From positions 1 through 11,275 of the forward strand of contig JAVXAG010000059.1 in assembly GCA_036660615.1 (NCBI GenBank): DNA of 11,275 bases, given 5' to 3'. The stretch is from JAVXAG01 sp036660615. GTDB lineage: Bacteria > Bacillota > Clostridia > Peptostreptococcales > Anaerovoracaceae. Shown piece by piece: positions 1 to 6,366 of this stretch (the first letter of the stretch is position 1; each line of letters begins with the position of its first letter). The notes beneath the pieces are model-generated. The model worked only from the letters and a program-made list of their open reading frames with translations, had not been told where the DNA came from and did no database searches. Made by a program: the position numbers and the translations under genes.

Positions 1-38
1 TTTGGGGCTTTTGCCTTCCGATTTCTGGCAATATGTGG

Positions 39-63
39 GTAAAAGCCGCTTGCGGTCTTTTAC
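39..63 (+). terminator. Possible hairpin terminator
   Basis: GTAAAAG-CCGC and GCGG-T-CTTTTAC form an inverted repeat around a very short loop, with one bulged T. It is followed by a T-rich stretch (66-74). The GC core is only four pairs, so this is a weak terminator candidate for a gene left of the window. Confidence 0.3.
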
Positions 64-110
64 CTTCCTTTTTTACATATTGTGGGATTTGTTGTCCGTT
101 TTCGTTTTTT

Positions 111-136
111 TGTTGTCAAAAAGACAACATTTTTTT
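111..136 (+). terminator. Rho-independent terminator candidate
   Basis: TGTTGTC (111-117) and GACAACA (123-129) form a 7-bp perfect stem with an AAAAA loop, followed directly by seven Ts (130-136). The T-run follows the stem on the plus strand only, so it would end plus-strand transcription entering from the left. The stem is short and modest in GC. Confidence 0.5.
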
Positions 137-158
137 CACTTTATGACAACATTTTTTT

Positions 159-185
159 TCGGACGGACAAATCCTTCCGATTTTC
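159..185 (+). terminator. Hairpin with short T-run before the array
   Basis: TCGGACGGA (159-167) pairs with TCCTTCCGA (172-180) at eight of nine positions around a CAAA loop, followed by TTTTCC. It may be a terminator. The right arm belongs to a block repeated 62 bp later (168-202 matches 230-264), so it may equally be part of the array's repeat structure. Confidence 0.35.
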
Positions 186-191
186 CTCCGG

Positions 192-677
192 TTGGCATGG
201 CTCTTGCAAAATTCAACCATATCAATTTGCAAATCCTTCCGATTTTCCTCCGGTTGGCATGGCTTTTGCGGCCAACGTCTTCGCCCGCAAAGGTTGGCAT
301 GGCTTTTGCGGCCAACGTCTTCGCCCGCAAAGGTTGGCATGGCTTTTGTGGCCAACGTCTTCGCCCGCAAAGGTTGGCACGTCCTTTGCGAACCCAACGT
401 CACCTTTCGCCTACGCCAACCTCAGCACTTGGCATGGCTTTTGCGCGGTCACGCCAACCTAACCGCCAGCCTTGTCACTGCCTTGGCACAGCTCTTGCGC
501 CGGCCAACCTAAAACCTCAGCATTTGGCACAGCTCTTGCGCCGGCCAACGCCAACCTCAGCACTTGGCATGGCTTTTGCGAACCCGACACTTAATCCAAC
601 CAATGGGCAAAATCTCACTTGGCACAGCTCTTGCTCCGGCCAACCTAAAACCGCAACATATTGGCTCGCCCATTGCC
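192..677 (+). promoter_or_regulatory. Eleven sigma-54 type -24/-12 elements in one orientation
   Basis: The elements are at 192-208 (TTGGCATGGCTCTTGCA), 254-270, 294-310, 334-350, 374-390 (TTGGCACGTCCTTTGCG), 429-445, 483-499 (TTGGCACAGCTCTTGCG), 524-540, 564-580, 619-635 and 661-677 (TTGGCTCGCCCATTGCC). All keep exactly ten bases between GG and the downstream dinucleotide, as sigma-54 holoenzyme requires. That dinucleotide is GC in ten and GT in the 334 copy. Bases vary mostly where the sigma-54 consensus is loose (ATGGCT, ACGTCC, ACAGCT, TCGCCC). All point rightward, into the antisense strand of the phosphoesterase gene. Sequence match and spacing are seen; promoter activity is inferred. 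Confidence 0.72.
254..373 (+). repeat. Three consecutive 40-bp tandem repeats
   Basis: The units at 254-293 and 294-333 are identical. The unit at 334-373 differs by one base, C to T at 349, inside the GC of the -12 element. Near-identity indicates recent duplication. Within each unit TTTGCGG and CCGCAAA form an inverted repeat that places the -12 element in a potential stem. Confidence 0.93.
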
Positions 678-690
678 AAAAAATCACAAT

Positions 691-721
691 AGGGCAAGTC
701 CTTAAAATCGTAACTTGCCCT
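691..721 (-). terminator. Terminator of the phosphoesterase gene
   Basis: AGGGCAAGT (691-699) and ACTTGCCCT (713-721) form a perfect 9-bp stem. Read on the minus strand, it lies about 30 bases past the stop codon of the phosphoesterase gene and is followed, after a few bases, by a run of six Ts (complement of 678-683). It also caps the right end of the array, so it could fold in plus-strand array transcripts as well. Confidence 0.6.
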
Positions 722-752
722 ACTTAATTGCAGGTACTTTTTGTCTTCCTTT

Positions 753-2732
753 TTACCATCTACTATTATATTTGTTTTTTCTGTGGCTAAAAATTTTGCC
801 TGATTGTCCTTGTTTCTTTTTGCTTGGCTTTCCCACTAATCGTCTAACTAGTTTTATAATCAAAATTACAATTAGAACTATTAGCACTATTGCCAGTAGG
901 ATAATTCCAAGTGCCATCCAGAATATCTTGTTTGGATTTTTTAGCAAGTCAAATATATTGTGGCTGTCTTCAATGATTTTTCTGCCTTGAGTTTGATTGT
1001 AATAGGTCGGCACCTGATTGTAGCTAAAAGAATCTATGTATTTTGTAAGTGCTGACCACTCTTTTACTTCTTTACCAAGTTGATTTAAAACCATGTGGTC
1101 TTCAAAATTCGTGATTGGATTTCCCTCTTTATCCTTTGGTTCTACCTTTAATAAACCATAAGATTGAGATTCCACAGTACTTAACATTTGGCACGAATAT
1201 AGATCACCAATAACGCGATAAAGCTTTTTGTCGTCAATTTCTTCAGTTCGCCCTGAACCCAAGTCAAGTTTTACAGAAGTTACCCTGTTTAGAATCAACC
1301 TGTTTGGATTATATGTATAAGTCAAACCACTCATATATAGTCTGGCTGGTTGCATTATTTCCGATACCGAAATGTCAACTTCCGCTGCCGTTTTTAACTC
1401 TTTTCCAGTAAGATAAACACTTACAAGAGGATAACCCGCCAGTCCATTGGGGCCAACCCCCAAAGATAGCGCATTAAAAGCATCCGCAACTGTGATTTTT
1501 CCTTTTGAGAAAGAAGCCCTTACAATTCCGGCTGGCAAAATAGCAACGTCAACATTTTCGTAATTGTCACCTTCCGCCTTTTTTACACCATAAATATATG
1601 CATCCGCCATTAGATTTCCAAGAGGATCCTCCCCTTGCTCTAATCCAAAAGTGCTTATATCCGTAAAATCAAAACTGGATTTTGCAATAACCTGATCAAT
1701 CGAATATCCGTAAAGAGAGAAATACTTTCTGTCTATTAAGTCTCTAAATTCCAGTATTTTTTCATTAGTAGCTACATTTTCCTGTACATTCTTATCCAAA
1801 CTGATAAGTTTGTATTTATCTAACTTATAGCCGTCAGCCGTTTCTTTGAAAGTTACCTGTCCCAAATTGTCTGTATATTGACCAGCCGAGCCGATTACAG
1901 TGTCATTTATTACAAGCGGTTTGTCAAATTCAGTGTGGCTGTGTCCACTTACAATAAAGTCAATTCCGTCTACATTTTTCGCAAGTAATTCGTCCTCAGA
2001 TTTCTTAGGATTATCTTGGTTTGTTCCACTATGAGATACACATACAATTAAATCTGCATCTTCGTTTTTCTCGATTTTAGCGACAACCTTCTTGGCTGTT
2101 TCAATAGGATCAAGGAATTTCACACCACTTTCCGGTGCATAACTGTCAGCTTCCTTGCCAAAAATACCAAACACAGCAACTTTGACACCGCCTTTTTTAA
2201 CAACCGTATAGTCTTTTACATTGTATCTATTAAAAGCATCTTTTAACTTTTGTCCTTCTGTGACAAGTTTTTTATCTGCCAAAGTTCCCTTCCAGTCAAG
2301 ATTTGCCAAGACGATTTGTGGCAAGTTTTCTTTTGAGTTCATAGCCGAAGTTAGCATTCTGGATAAACCTTTTGTTCTATGGTCAAATTCATGATTACCA
2401 ATCGTTGTCACATCATAACCAAGAAATCCAAGCATTCTAAGTTCCGACGCAGTGCTCTTATAAATCGCTTGATAAGGAGTTCCCATTGAAAAATCTCCAC
2501 CATCTAGCAAGAAAGTATCGGGGTAATCTCTTTTAACTTCATTTATCACTGTTGCCATCTTTGCAAATCCACCAACCCCATTGTTTGATTCAAGGTGGGA
2601 ATGCATATCATGGGAAAACAAGATAGATATTTCTTTACCTGCTTTCTGATTATAATCTGCAAATACCAAACTTGGTACACTGATTGATAGTACAAGCAAA
2701 AGCGATATAATCGCTACACCAAATTTTTTCAT
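753..2732 (-). CDS. Secreted, membrane-anchored 5'-nucleotidase family phosphoesterase
   Basis: 659 residues. Residues 1-25 form a signal peptide (MKKFG, hydrophobic core, cleavage near VFA-DY). The metallophosphoesterase domain (about 34-300) shows the two-metal ligands: D42-M-H44, GGD (78-80), GNHEFD (112-117), SHSG around H234 and GHSHTEF (263-269). The 5'-nucleotidase C-terminal domain (about 345-550) has DPLGNLMADAY (369-379) and a substrate-site region around LPAGIVRASFSKGKIT (399-414). A strongly hydrophobic helix at 603-627 followed by a basic tail (KLVRR, KKK) should hold the protein on the outer face of the membrane; there is no LPXTG sorting signal. The family removes phosphate from extracellular nucleotides or related phosphate esters so that nucleoside and phosphate can be taken up; the exact substrate cannot be read here. 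ATG is preceded by GGAGG at good spacing. The gene appears to be transcribed alone, with the hairpin at 691-721 as terminator. Confidence 0.92.
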   Translation of the reverse strand: MKKFGVAIISLLLVLSISVPSLVFADYNQKAGKEISILFSHDMHSHLESNNGVGGFAKMATVINEVKRDYPDTFLLDGGDFSMGTPYQAIYKSTASELRMLGFLGYDVTTIGNHEFDHRTKGLSRMLTSAMNSKENLPQIVLANLDWKGTLADKKLVTEGQKLKDAFNRYNVKDYTVVKKGGVKVAVFGIFGKEADSYAPESGVKFLDPIETAKKVVAKIEKNEDADLIVCVSHSGTNQDNPKKSEDELLAKNVDGIDFIVSGHSHTEFDKPLVINDTVIGSAGQYTDNLGQVTFKETADGYKLDKYKLISLDKNVQENVATNEKILEFRDLIDRKYFSLYGYSIDQVIAKSSFDFTDISTFGLEQGEDPLGNLMADAYIYGVKKAEGDNYENVDVAILPAGIVRASFSKGKITVADAFNALSLGVGPNGLAGYPLVSVYLTGKELKTAAEVDISVSEIMQPARLYMSGLTYTYNPNRLILNRVTSVKLDLGSGRTEEIDDKKLYRVIGDLYSCQMLSTVESQSYGLLKVEPKDKEGNPITNFEDHMVLNQLGKEVKEWSALTKYIDSFSYNQVPTYYNQTQGRKIIEDSHNIFDLLKNPNKIFWMALGIILLAIVLIVLIVILIIKLVRRLVGKPSKKKQGQSGKIFSHRKNKYNSRW

Positions 2733-2813
2733 ACTCTAATACCTCCATATGTGTTAACGGGTGAAATGACTACCCTATTATCTTATAAAATATAGTTTTT
2801 TCTAATACTAAAT

Positions 2814-2850
2814 TACATACATTTTACCACATTTTTTTGCCTTATAGCAA
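2814..2850 (-). promoter_or_regulatory. Candidate sigma-A promoter for the phosphoesterase gene
   Basis: On the minus strand TTGCTA (complement of 2845-2850) and TAAAAT (complement of 2821-2826) are 18 bp apart, giving a leader of roughly 80 bases. The -35 is imperfect, and the region is AT-rich enough to offer other -10 boxes. Confidence 0.4.
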
Positions 2851-2892
2851 TAAAAAAAAGAAAACCTAAATAATATATAAATAGGTTTTCTT
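2851..2892 (-). terminator. Terminator of the amino acid ABC operon
   Basis: AAGAAAACCTA (2858-2868) and TAGGTTTTCTT (2882-2892) form an 11-bp stem. On the minus strand it is followed by a long T-run (complement of the A-run 2852-2859). It lies about 80 bases past the ATPase stop codon and directly before the phosphoesterase promoter candidate, insulating the two. Confidence 0.75.
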
Positions 2893-2970
2893 AAATTTAC
2901 TAATTTCACATATATCTTGCTTTCAAACCAATGAAATACATGGTTTTCATTATAAAATGTAAAAGCTTTT

Positions 2971-3660
2971 TTATGCGATTGTGTTTAAAAATAGTCTTAA
3001 TCTGTCTGATTTTGGATTGTTGAAAACTTCATCTGGTGTACCCTCTTCAACTATCTTTCCATCATTCATAAATATGATTCTGTCTGCCACGTCCCTTGCG
3101 AAAGTCATTTCGTGAGTAACAATAATCATTGTCATATGTTTCTCCGCAAGCCTTCTCATTACATTTAAAACTTCTCCAGTTATCTCTGGATCAAGGGCGC
3201 TAGTCGGCTCGTCAAAAAGCATTATGTCTGGATTCATAGCCAAGGCTCTTGCTATAGCAATTCTCTGTTTTTGACCTCCAGATATCTGGGCAGGATACAT
3301 ATCCGCCTTGTGGCTTAGACCAACTAGTTCAAGCAACTCATTGGCTTTTTTCATAGCCTCTTCCTTAGTTTTTTTCTGCACTTTCATAGGTGCATAAATA
3401 ATATTTTGTAAGCAAGTTTTGTGTGGAAAAAGATTGAAATGTTGAAATACCATTCCCGTCGTCCCATTTATCACTACTTCCCCACTAGTAACTTTTTCTA
3501 GACCGTTCATACTTCTAATAAGAGTACTCTTTCCCGAACCGGACGGCCCAATAATAGCTACTATTTCACCTTTTTTCATTGAAAAATCCACATGATCCAC
3601 AGCAGTGCATTGGGCGAATTGTTTTACAACATTTTTAATTGTTATTACATTTTCTGTCAT
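2971..3660 (-). CDS. Polar amino acid ABC transporter, ATP-binding protein
   Basis: ATPase of the His/Gln-type amino acid importers, driving uptake with the permease and binding protein encoded just upstream. I place the start at the ATG at 3658-3660, giving 229 residues, rather than a TTG six bases earlier: AGGAG sits eight bases before the ATG but only two before the TTG. Visible motifs are Walker A GPSGSGKST (38-46), Q-loop VFQ (Q73), signature ISGGQKQR (126-133), Walker B IMLFDEP (146-152), D-loop SALD (154-157) and switch His183. The family match is close (GMVFQHFNLFPH, DEPTSALDP). From memory of GlnQ-type proteins, about 15 residues normally present between the INGT strand and GMVFQ are missing. 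The frame is intact and all catalytic motifs remain. The start lies two bases after the permease stop, so translation is probably coupled. Confidence 0.93.
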   Translation of the reverse strand: MTENVITIKNVVKQFAQCTAVDHVDFSMKKGEIVAIIGPSGSGKSTLIRSMNGLEKVTSGEVVINGTTGMVFQHFNLFPHKTCLQNIIYAPMKVQKKTKEEAMKKANELLELVGLSHKADMYPAQISGGQKQRIAIARALAMNPDIMLFDEPTSALDPEITGEVLNVMRRLAEKHMTMIIVTHEMTFARDVADRIIFMNDGKIVEEGTPDEVFNNPKSDRLRLFLNTIA

Positions 3661-3662
3661 TT

Positions 3663-4322
3663 TCAATTCTCCTTTGCATCGTACTTAGAATACGCTTTTT
3701 CTATTTTGCTGGCCCCTAGTGTCAGCACAAATGTCAGCATTAGATAAAATACAGCTGCAACAAGATATGCCACTGGACTGTTATCTCTATTAACTGCACC
3801 TTTGGATACTTTCATAAGTTCCATTACAGATATAGATGAAAGCAACGCCGTATCCTTTATCAATACTATTGCCTCGTTAGATATAGAAGGCAATACTACC
3901 TTCACCGTCTGAGGCAAAACTATGCCAAAAAGTGTTTGACTTTTAGTAAGTCCCAGTGCATGAGCAGCTTCATATTGACCATGGTCAACACTGTTTATGC
4001 CTCCACGATATATTTCTGCAAAATATGCCGCATAGTTTAAGACATAAGTAACTACACCTGTTTCGAATGGTGTCATTTTGATTCCAAACCAAATTGCCAA
4101 GCAAAAGTAGAAGAAAAATATCTGCAAAAGCAAAGGTGTTCCTCTAAATATAAACACATAAGTCACACTAAGTGCCTTAATCGGCCAAATCTTAGAATTA
4201 CTTCCAAGGGCAAAAGGTAGACCAAGTGGCAACGATAAAACTAAAGTACATACAAATAGTAATACCGTCATTTTTAGCCCTTCTAACATACTGGGCATTA
4301 TACTAAATATATAGTCAATCAC
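3663..4322 (-). CDS. Polar amino acid ABC transporter, permease
   Basis: 219-residue inner-membrane permease of the HisM/GlnP type with about five membrane segments (near 10-40, 48-75, 85-105, 148-165 and 185-205). The coupling EAA loop is visible as EIYRGGINSV followed by QYEAAHALGLTKSQTLFGIVLPQ (103-139), which docks onto the ATPase. RGTPLLLQ (60-67) is typical of the family. Only one permease gene is present, so the channel is presumably a homodimer. The start is GTG, chosen because GAGGAG lies about seven bases upstream and no better ATG is near. It sits 14 bases after the binding-protein gene and is followed at once by the ATPase gene. Substrate specificity cannot be read from the permease. 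Confidence 0.93.
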   Translation of the reverse strand: MIDYIFSIMPSMLEGLKMTVLLFVCTLVLSLPLGLPFALGSNSKIWPIKALSVTYVFIFRGTPLLLQIFFFYFCLAIWFGIKMTPFETGVVTYVLNYAAYFAEIYRGGINSVDHGQYEAAHALGLTKSQTLFGIVLPQTVKVVLPSISNEAIVLIKDTALLSSISVMELMKVSKGAVNRDNSPVAYLVAAVFYLMLTFVLTLGASKIEKAYSKYDAKEN

Positions 4323-4336
4323 GATTTTCTCCTCTT

Positions 4337-5188
4337 TTAAACGACAGGTTTACACATTACGATGTTTTTACCAAACCATTTATTACTTATTTCTTCGCCT
4401 TTACCGTTATCGATAACAGCTTGAATACCTTCAGTAATCTTTGTAGCTACGTCAGTATCTGCTTTTCTGCATCCTATTGCGTAGAAATCATCTCCAAAGT
4501 TAAATTCACATGTAGTTAATTTATTCTTGTCTTTCATCATAGTGTTTTTATATTCACCCAAAACTTGGTCTACTACGATACAGTCAAGTCTTCCTGCTTG
4601 TAAGTCCATAATTGCCTCGTCAAAAGTAGGGTATTCCGAAACATTCTCAGCATATGTGTCCCAAATCTTTGAAGTCTTCATAACGTTCAATGCAGATGAG
4701 TCAACCTGTGTTCCGATTTTGTATTTAGTTAAATCTTCTTCTTTTGCTACTTTTACATTCTTGTCCATAGTCAAAACAACGTTGCAGTTATTTAAATATA
4801 GATTAGTTAGTGCAAAAGCTTCTTTTCTATCCTTGGTTACTGACATACCATTCCAGATACAGTCAATTTTCTTTGAGGATAATTCCATTTCTTTTGCATC
4901 CCAGCTTATTGGTTGAAACTCAACCTTTACTCCAAGAGCTTCTCCAACAGCATTTGCAAGGTCGATATCAAATCCTACCAAGTTGCCATCTAGATCTCTA
5001 AATCCCATAGGTGCAAATGTGTCATCAAGACCAACAGTCAAAACACCTTTGTCTTCTATGTAGTCCCATCCAGTTAATTCTGTAGTGCCTTCGTCTTCTT
5101 TATCTCCACATGACACCATTGAAAATAGTCCAACAGCCATCATAGCCACTAGCCCTAAAGTTGTAAGTTTTTTCATTTTACTATTCAT
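4337..5188 (-). CDS. Amino acid ABC transporter, substrate-binding lipoprotein
   Basis: 283 residues of the SBP_bac_3 family. The N-terminus is a lipoprotein signal (MKKLTTLGLVAMMAVGL) with a lipobox-like SMVSC, making Cys27 the lipidated residue; Met at -3 is a little unusual. The ligand domain begins near GVLTVGLDDTFAPMGF (48-63). GFDIDLANAVGEALG (72-86) is the classic family motif, TKDRKEAF (118-125) carries the arginine that normally grips the ligand carboxylate, and D207 in CIVVDQ is placed to bind the amino group. These features indicate an amino acid ligand, but polar, cationic and cystine types cannot be told apart here. It is the first gene of the operon. The ATG has GGAG seven bases upstream. 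Confidence 0.93.
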   Translation of the reverse strand: MNSKMKKLTTLGLVAMMAVGLFSMVSCGDKEDEGTTELTGWDYIEDKGVLTVGLDDTFAPMGFRDLDGNLVGFDIDLANAVGEALGVKVEFQPISWDAKEMELSSKKIDCIWNGMSVTKDRKEAFALTNLYLNNCNVVLTMDKNVKVAKEEDLTKYKIGTQVDSSALNVMKTSKIWDTYAENVSEYPTFDEAIMDLQAGRLDCIVVDQVLGEYKNTMMKDKNKLTTCEFNFGDDFYAIGCRKADTDVATKITEGIQAVIDNGKGEEISNKWFGKNIVMCKPVV

Positions 5189-5280
5189 TTTCGTTCTCCT
5201 TTTTTAATATTATGCTAACTTTCTTCTTTCGTTCGCCACCGTTCGCTTTCACGAATTAAAGTGATAACGTGGTAACGCAA

Positions 5281-5316
5281 TGGATTAATATTATCATCTG
5301 TAACGTCTTTTGTCAA
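5281..5316 (-). promoter_or_regulatory. Sigma-A promoter of the amino acid ABC operon
   Basis: On the minus strand TTGACA (complement of 5311-5316) and TAATAT (complement of 5288-5293) are exactly 17 bp apart, which is nearly the full consensus. Transcription should start near 5281, leaving a leader of about 90 bases. The first half of the leader (5231-5275) holds short complementary segments (GTTCGCCACC twice-related to GGTAACGC, and CAC/GTG), which could form an imperfect hairpin. I do not recognise a riboswitch or T-box in it. Confidence 0.8.
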
Positions 5317-5370
5317 CAACCTTTTAGTATTATTTTTAAAGATTCCTCTACGACTTTAGTGCATCATATC

Positions 5371-5386
5371 CATGGCAGACTCCATG
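5371..5386. repeat. Small inverted repeat, possible operator
   Basis: CATGG-CAGACT-CCATG is a 5-bp perfect inverted repeat in the divergent intergenic region, about 35 bp upstream of the -10 box of the membrane-protein gene at 5484. It could be an operator, but short repeats of this size are common by chance. Confidence 0.2.
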
Positions 5387-5420
5387 TGGCGGATTTTACT
5401 CTAAATTAAAAATTTTAGTG

Positions 5421-5433
5421 TATAATATCTTTT
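5421..5433 (+). promoter_or_regulatory. -10 box ahead of the MFS-like gene
   Basis: TATAAT at 5421-5426 is a perfect -10 hexamer, 58 bases before the start codon. No good -35 stands 16-18 bp upstream (ACTCTA is the best), so the promoter is either weak or activator-dependent. Confidence 0.4.
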
Positions 5434-5483
5434 CCAAAGAAGAAGATAAAAAGGTAACTATATAAACTGACAGGAGAGCTCAC

Positions 5484-6305
5484 ATGACGCCAACTTTTTA
5501 CAATCTAATACTTATAACTCTTATTCCCTTTCTTACAAAAGACATTTGCAGGGAAAACCGTAACCTCGTATGGGGAATTATTATTTCTTTCGCTTATCTA
5601 ACGCAAAACAGCATTTTAGCCACATCTATTATTGGAGGTGTATGCCTTTGCATATTTATATACACCAAAATCGCCACTGAAAAGGCTAATTCTACCACTG
5701 ACATAAATCACAACTGCCACAATGTTTTTTTCAAAACAATGATAATAAATCCATCTTTTGTAATGTTGCTCATTTTTATTGTCTCAATTACTGCATTTTT
5801 TTCTTTTAGTAGTAGTTCATTAACCAGTAGCTATTATGCCACAAACCAGATTTTAACTTATTCTTCTGCTGTAATCGGTCCGATATTTGTAGGCAGATTT
5901 TGCGATACAAAGGGTGCTTATAACGGAAGTATTTGTTTTACACTAATGGCAGAAGTCGCCCTCTTTGTTATTATAAAGGAATATCCTTCTGTCTTTATGG
6001 ACTATGCCGCATCGATTCTTTATGGTGTGGCAACAACCTCAATCTTTGTGCTTCTTCCTGCTTTGGTTATGTTATTCTTTGGCAATGCCAGTTTTTCCAA
6101 GGCCTATGTAGGTATTACAGCCTTCTTTCTTTTGTGGAACTGGGGTTTTACAAAAGCATTTAACTTTCTTTCAAAAGACTATGAATCTTATGGAGGGATT
6201 CTTATTTTGGTTATTATCTCATTGGTTGCCGCAGCTCTATTTATTCTTCTCGCTTGGAAGCGCCGATTGGTAATAATTAAAAATCCACAAAAAACAGCAA
6301 GTTAA
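5484..6305 (+). CDS. MFS-like membrane protein with a reduced N-terminal half
   Basis: 273 residues, almost all hydrophobic, with about nine membrane segments (near 3-17, 28-44, 46-60, 88-108, 122-139, 148-165, 175-198, 206-222 and 236-257). GPIFVGRFCDTKG (132-144) resembles the major facilitator loop motif GxxxxRxxDxxG, and segments 88-257 look like one six-helix half of an MFS transporter. A normal member has about 400 residues and 12 helices; here three helices and a short polar linker (61-86) replace the first six. The start is well supported: AGGAGAG lies about seven bases before the ATG and a TATAAT box lies upstream, so the short form is probably what is made. It may be a decayed transporter that is still expressed, or a genuine small form. 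No substrate can be proposed. It converges on the MATE pump gene. Confidence 0.6.
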   Translation: MTPTFYNLILITLIPFLTKDICRENRNLVWGIIISFAYLTQNSILATSIIGGVCLCIFIYTKIATEKANSTTDINHNCHNVFFKTMIINPSFVMLLIFIVSITAFFSFSSSSLTSSYYATNQILTYSSAVIGPIFVGRFCDTKGAYNGSICFTLMAEVALFVIIKEYPSVFMDYAASILYGVATTSIFVLLPALVMLFFGNASFSKAYVGITAFFLLWNWGFTKAFNFLSKDYESYGGILILVIISLVAAALFILLAWKRRLVIIKNPQKTAS

Positions 6306-6321
6306 TATAATTCCTTCAATT

Positions 6322-6358
6322 AAAAAATCGTCTCTCCCAATTTGAGAAAGACGATTTT
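6322..6358. terminator. Bidirectional terminator between the MFS-like and MATE genes
   Basis: AAAATCGTCT (6324-6333) and AGACGATTTT (6349-6358) form a 10-bp stem, extended by CTC/GAG after a two-base bulge. On the minus strand a run of six Ts follows; on the plus strand four Ts follow. It therefore serves both convergent genes, more strongly the MATE gene. Confidence 0.75.
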
Positions 6359-6366
6359 ACCATTAA

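Larger units (their letters stand above)
1..180. other. Non-coding lead-in to the repeat array, with hairpins
   Basis: I see no gene here. The stretch is T-rich and contains three small inverted repeats on the plus strand, listed separately, plus imperfect copies of a CCTTCCGATTT word (about 15-25 and 174-184) that also occurs at 236-246 just before the second array unit. GACAACA followed by a T-run occurs twice (123-136 and 145-159). The likely role is the 3' end of a plus-strand gene lying left of the window, followed by degenerate array-related sequence. The long plus-strand open frame across 2-727 is not credible, because it runs through a 40-bp repeat whose length is not a multiple of three and its repeated peptide changes frame. 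Confidence 0.5.
168..677 (+). repeat. Tandem repeat array of sigma-54 promoter-like units
   Basis: A GC-richer block made of about ten head-to-tail units, each opening with TTGGCA/TTGGCT and carrying TTGC twelve bases later. Unit starts are 192, 254, 294, 334, 374, 429, 483, 524, 564, 619 and 661, so steps are 62, 40, 40, 40, 55, 54, 41, 40, 55 and 42 bp. Downstream parts of the units vary (GGCCAACGTCTTCGCC, GGCCAACCTAAAACC, GAACCC) while the -24/-12-like core is kept. Many units also carry GCCAA, complementary to TTGGC, so neighbouring units can pair. One unit has 24 G or C in 40 bases, well above the flanking DNA. The 40-bp step shifts reading frame, which argues against coding. No direct-repeat/unique-spacer pattern of a CRISPR is present. 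Confidence 0.9.

Noticed and set aside
404..570. Similarity of array text CCAACCTCAGCA to the enhancer word CCAACTCAACA at 10802
   Set aside because: It needs a gap and a substitution over about 12 bases, and the more distinctive TGATACGATT half is absent from the array, so it does not show that the activator binds there.
254..677. CRISPR array
   Set aside because: The units are contiguous and related along their whole length, with no constant repeat separated by unique spacers and no cas genes nearby.
2..727. Long plus-strand open frame across the repeat array
   Set aside because: It runs through 40-bp repeats that shift frame each unit, overlapping frames repeat the same peptide pieces, there is no ribosome binding site, and the composition is unlike the other genes.
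3663..3666. TTG start of the ABC ATPase overlapping the permease stop
   Set aside because: AGGAG is only two bases from the TTG but eight from the next ATG, which is the better start.
4207..4226. Minus-strand sigma-54-like match TTGGTCTACCTTTTGC inside the permease gene
   Set aside because: It lacks the CA after GG, lies inside coding sequence and has no enhancer-like repeats near it; probably chance.
4527..4916. Plus-strand open frame opposite the binding-protein gene
   Set aside because: It is antisense to a well-supported gene and has no ribosome binding site or recognisable domain.
5231..5280. T-box or other riboswitch on the plus strand (GTGGTAACGC resembles the T-box core)
   Set aside because: Only about nine of eleven core bases match, there is no specifier loop, and no terminator follows before the gene at 5484.
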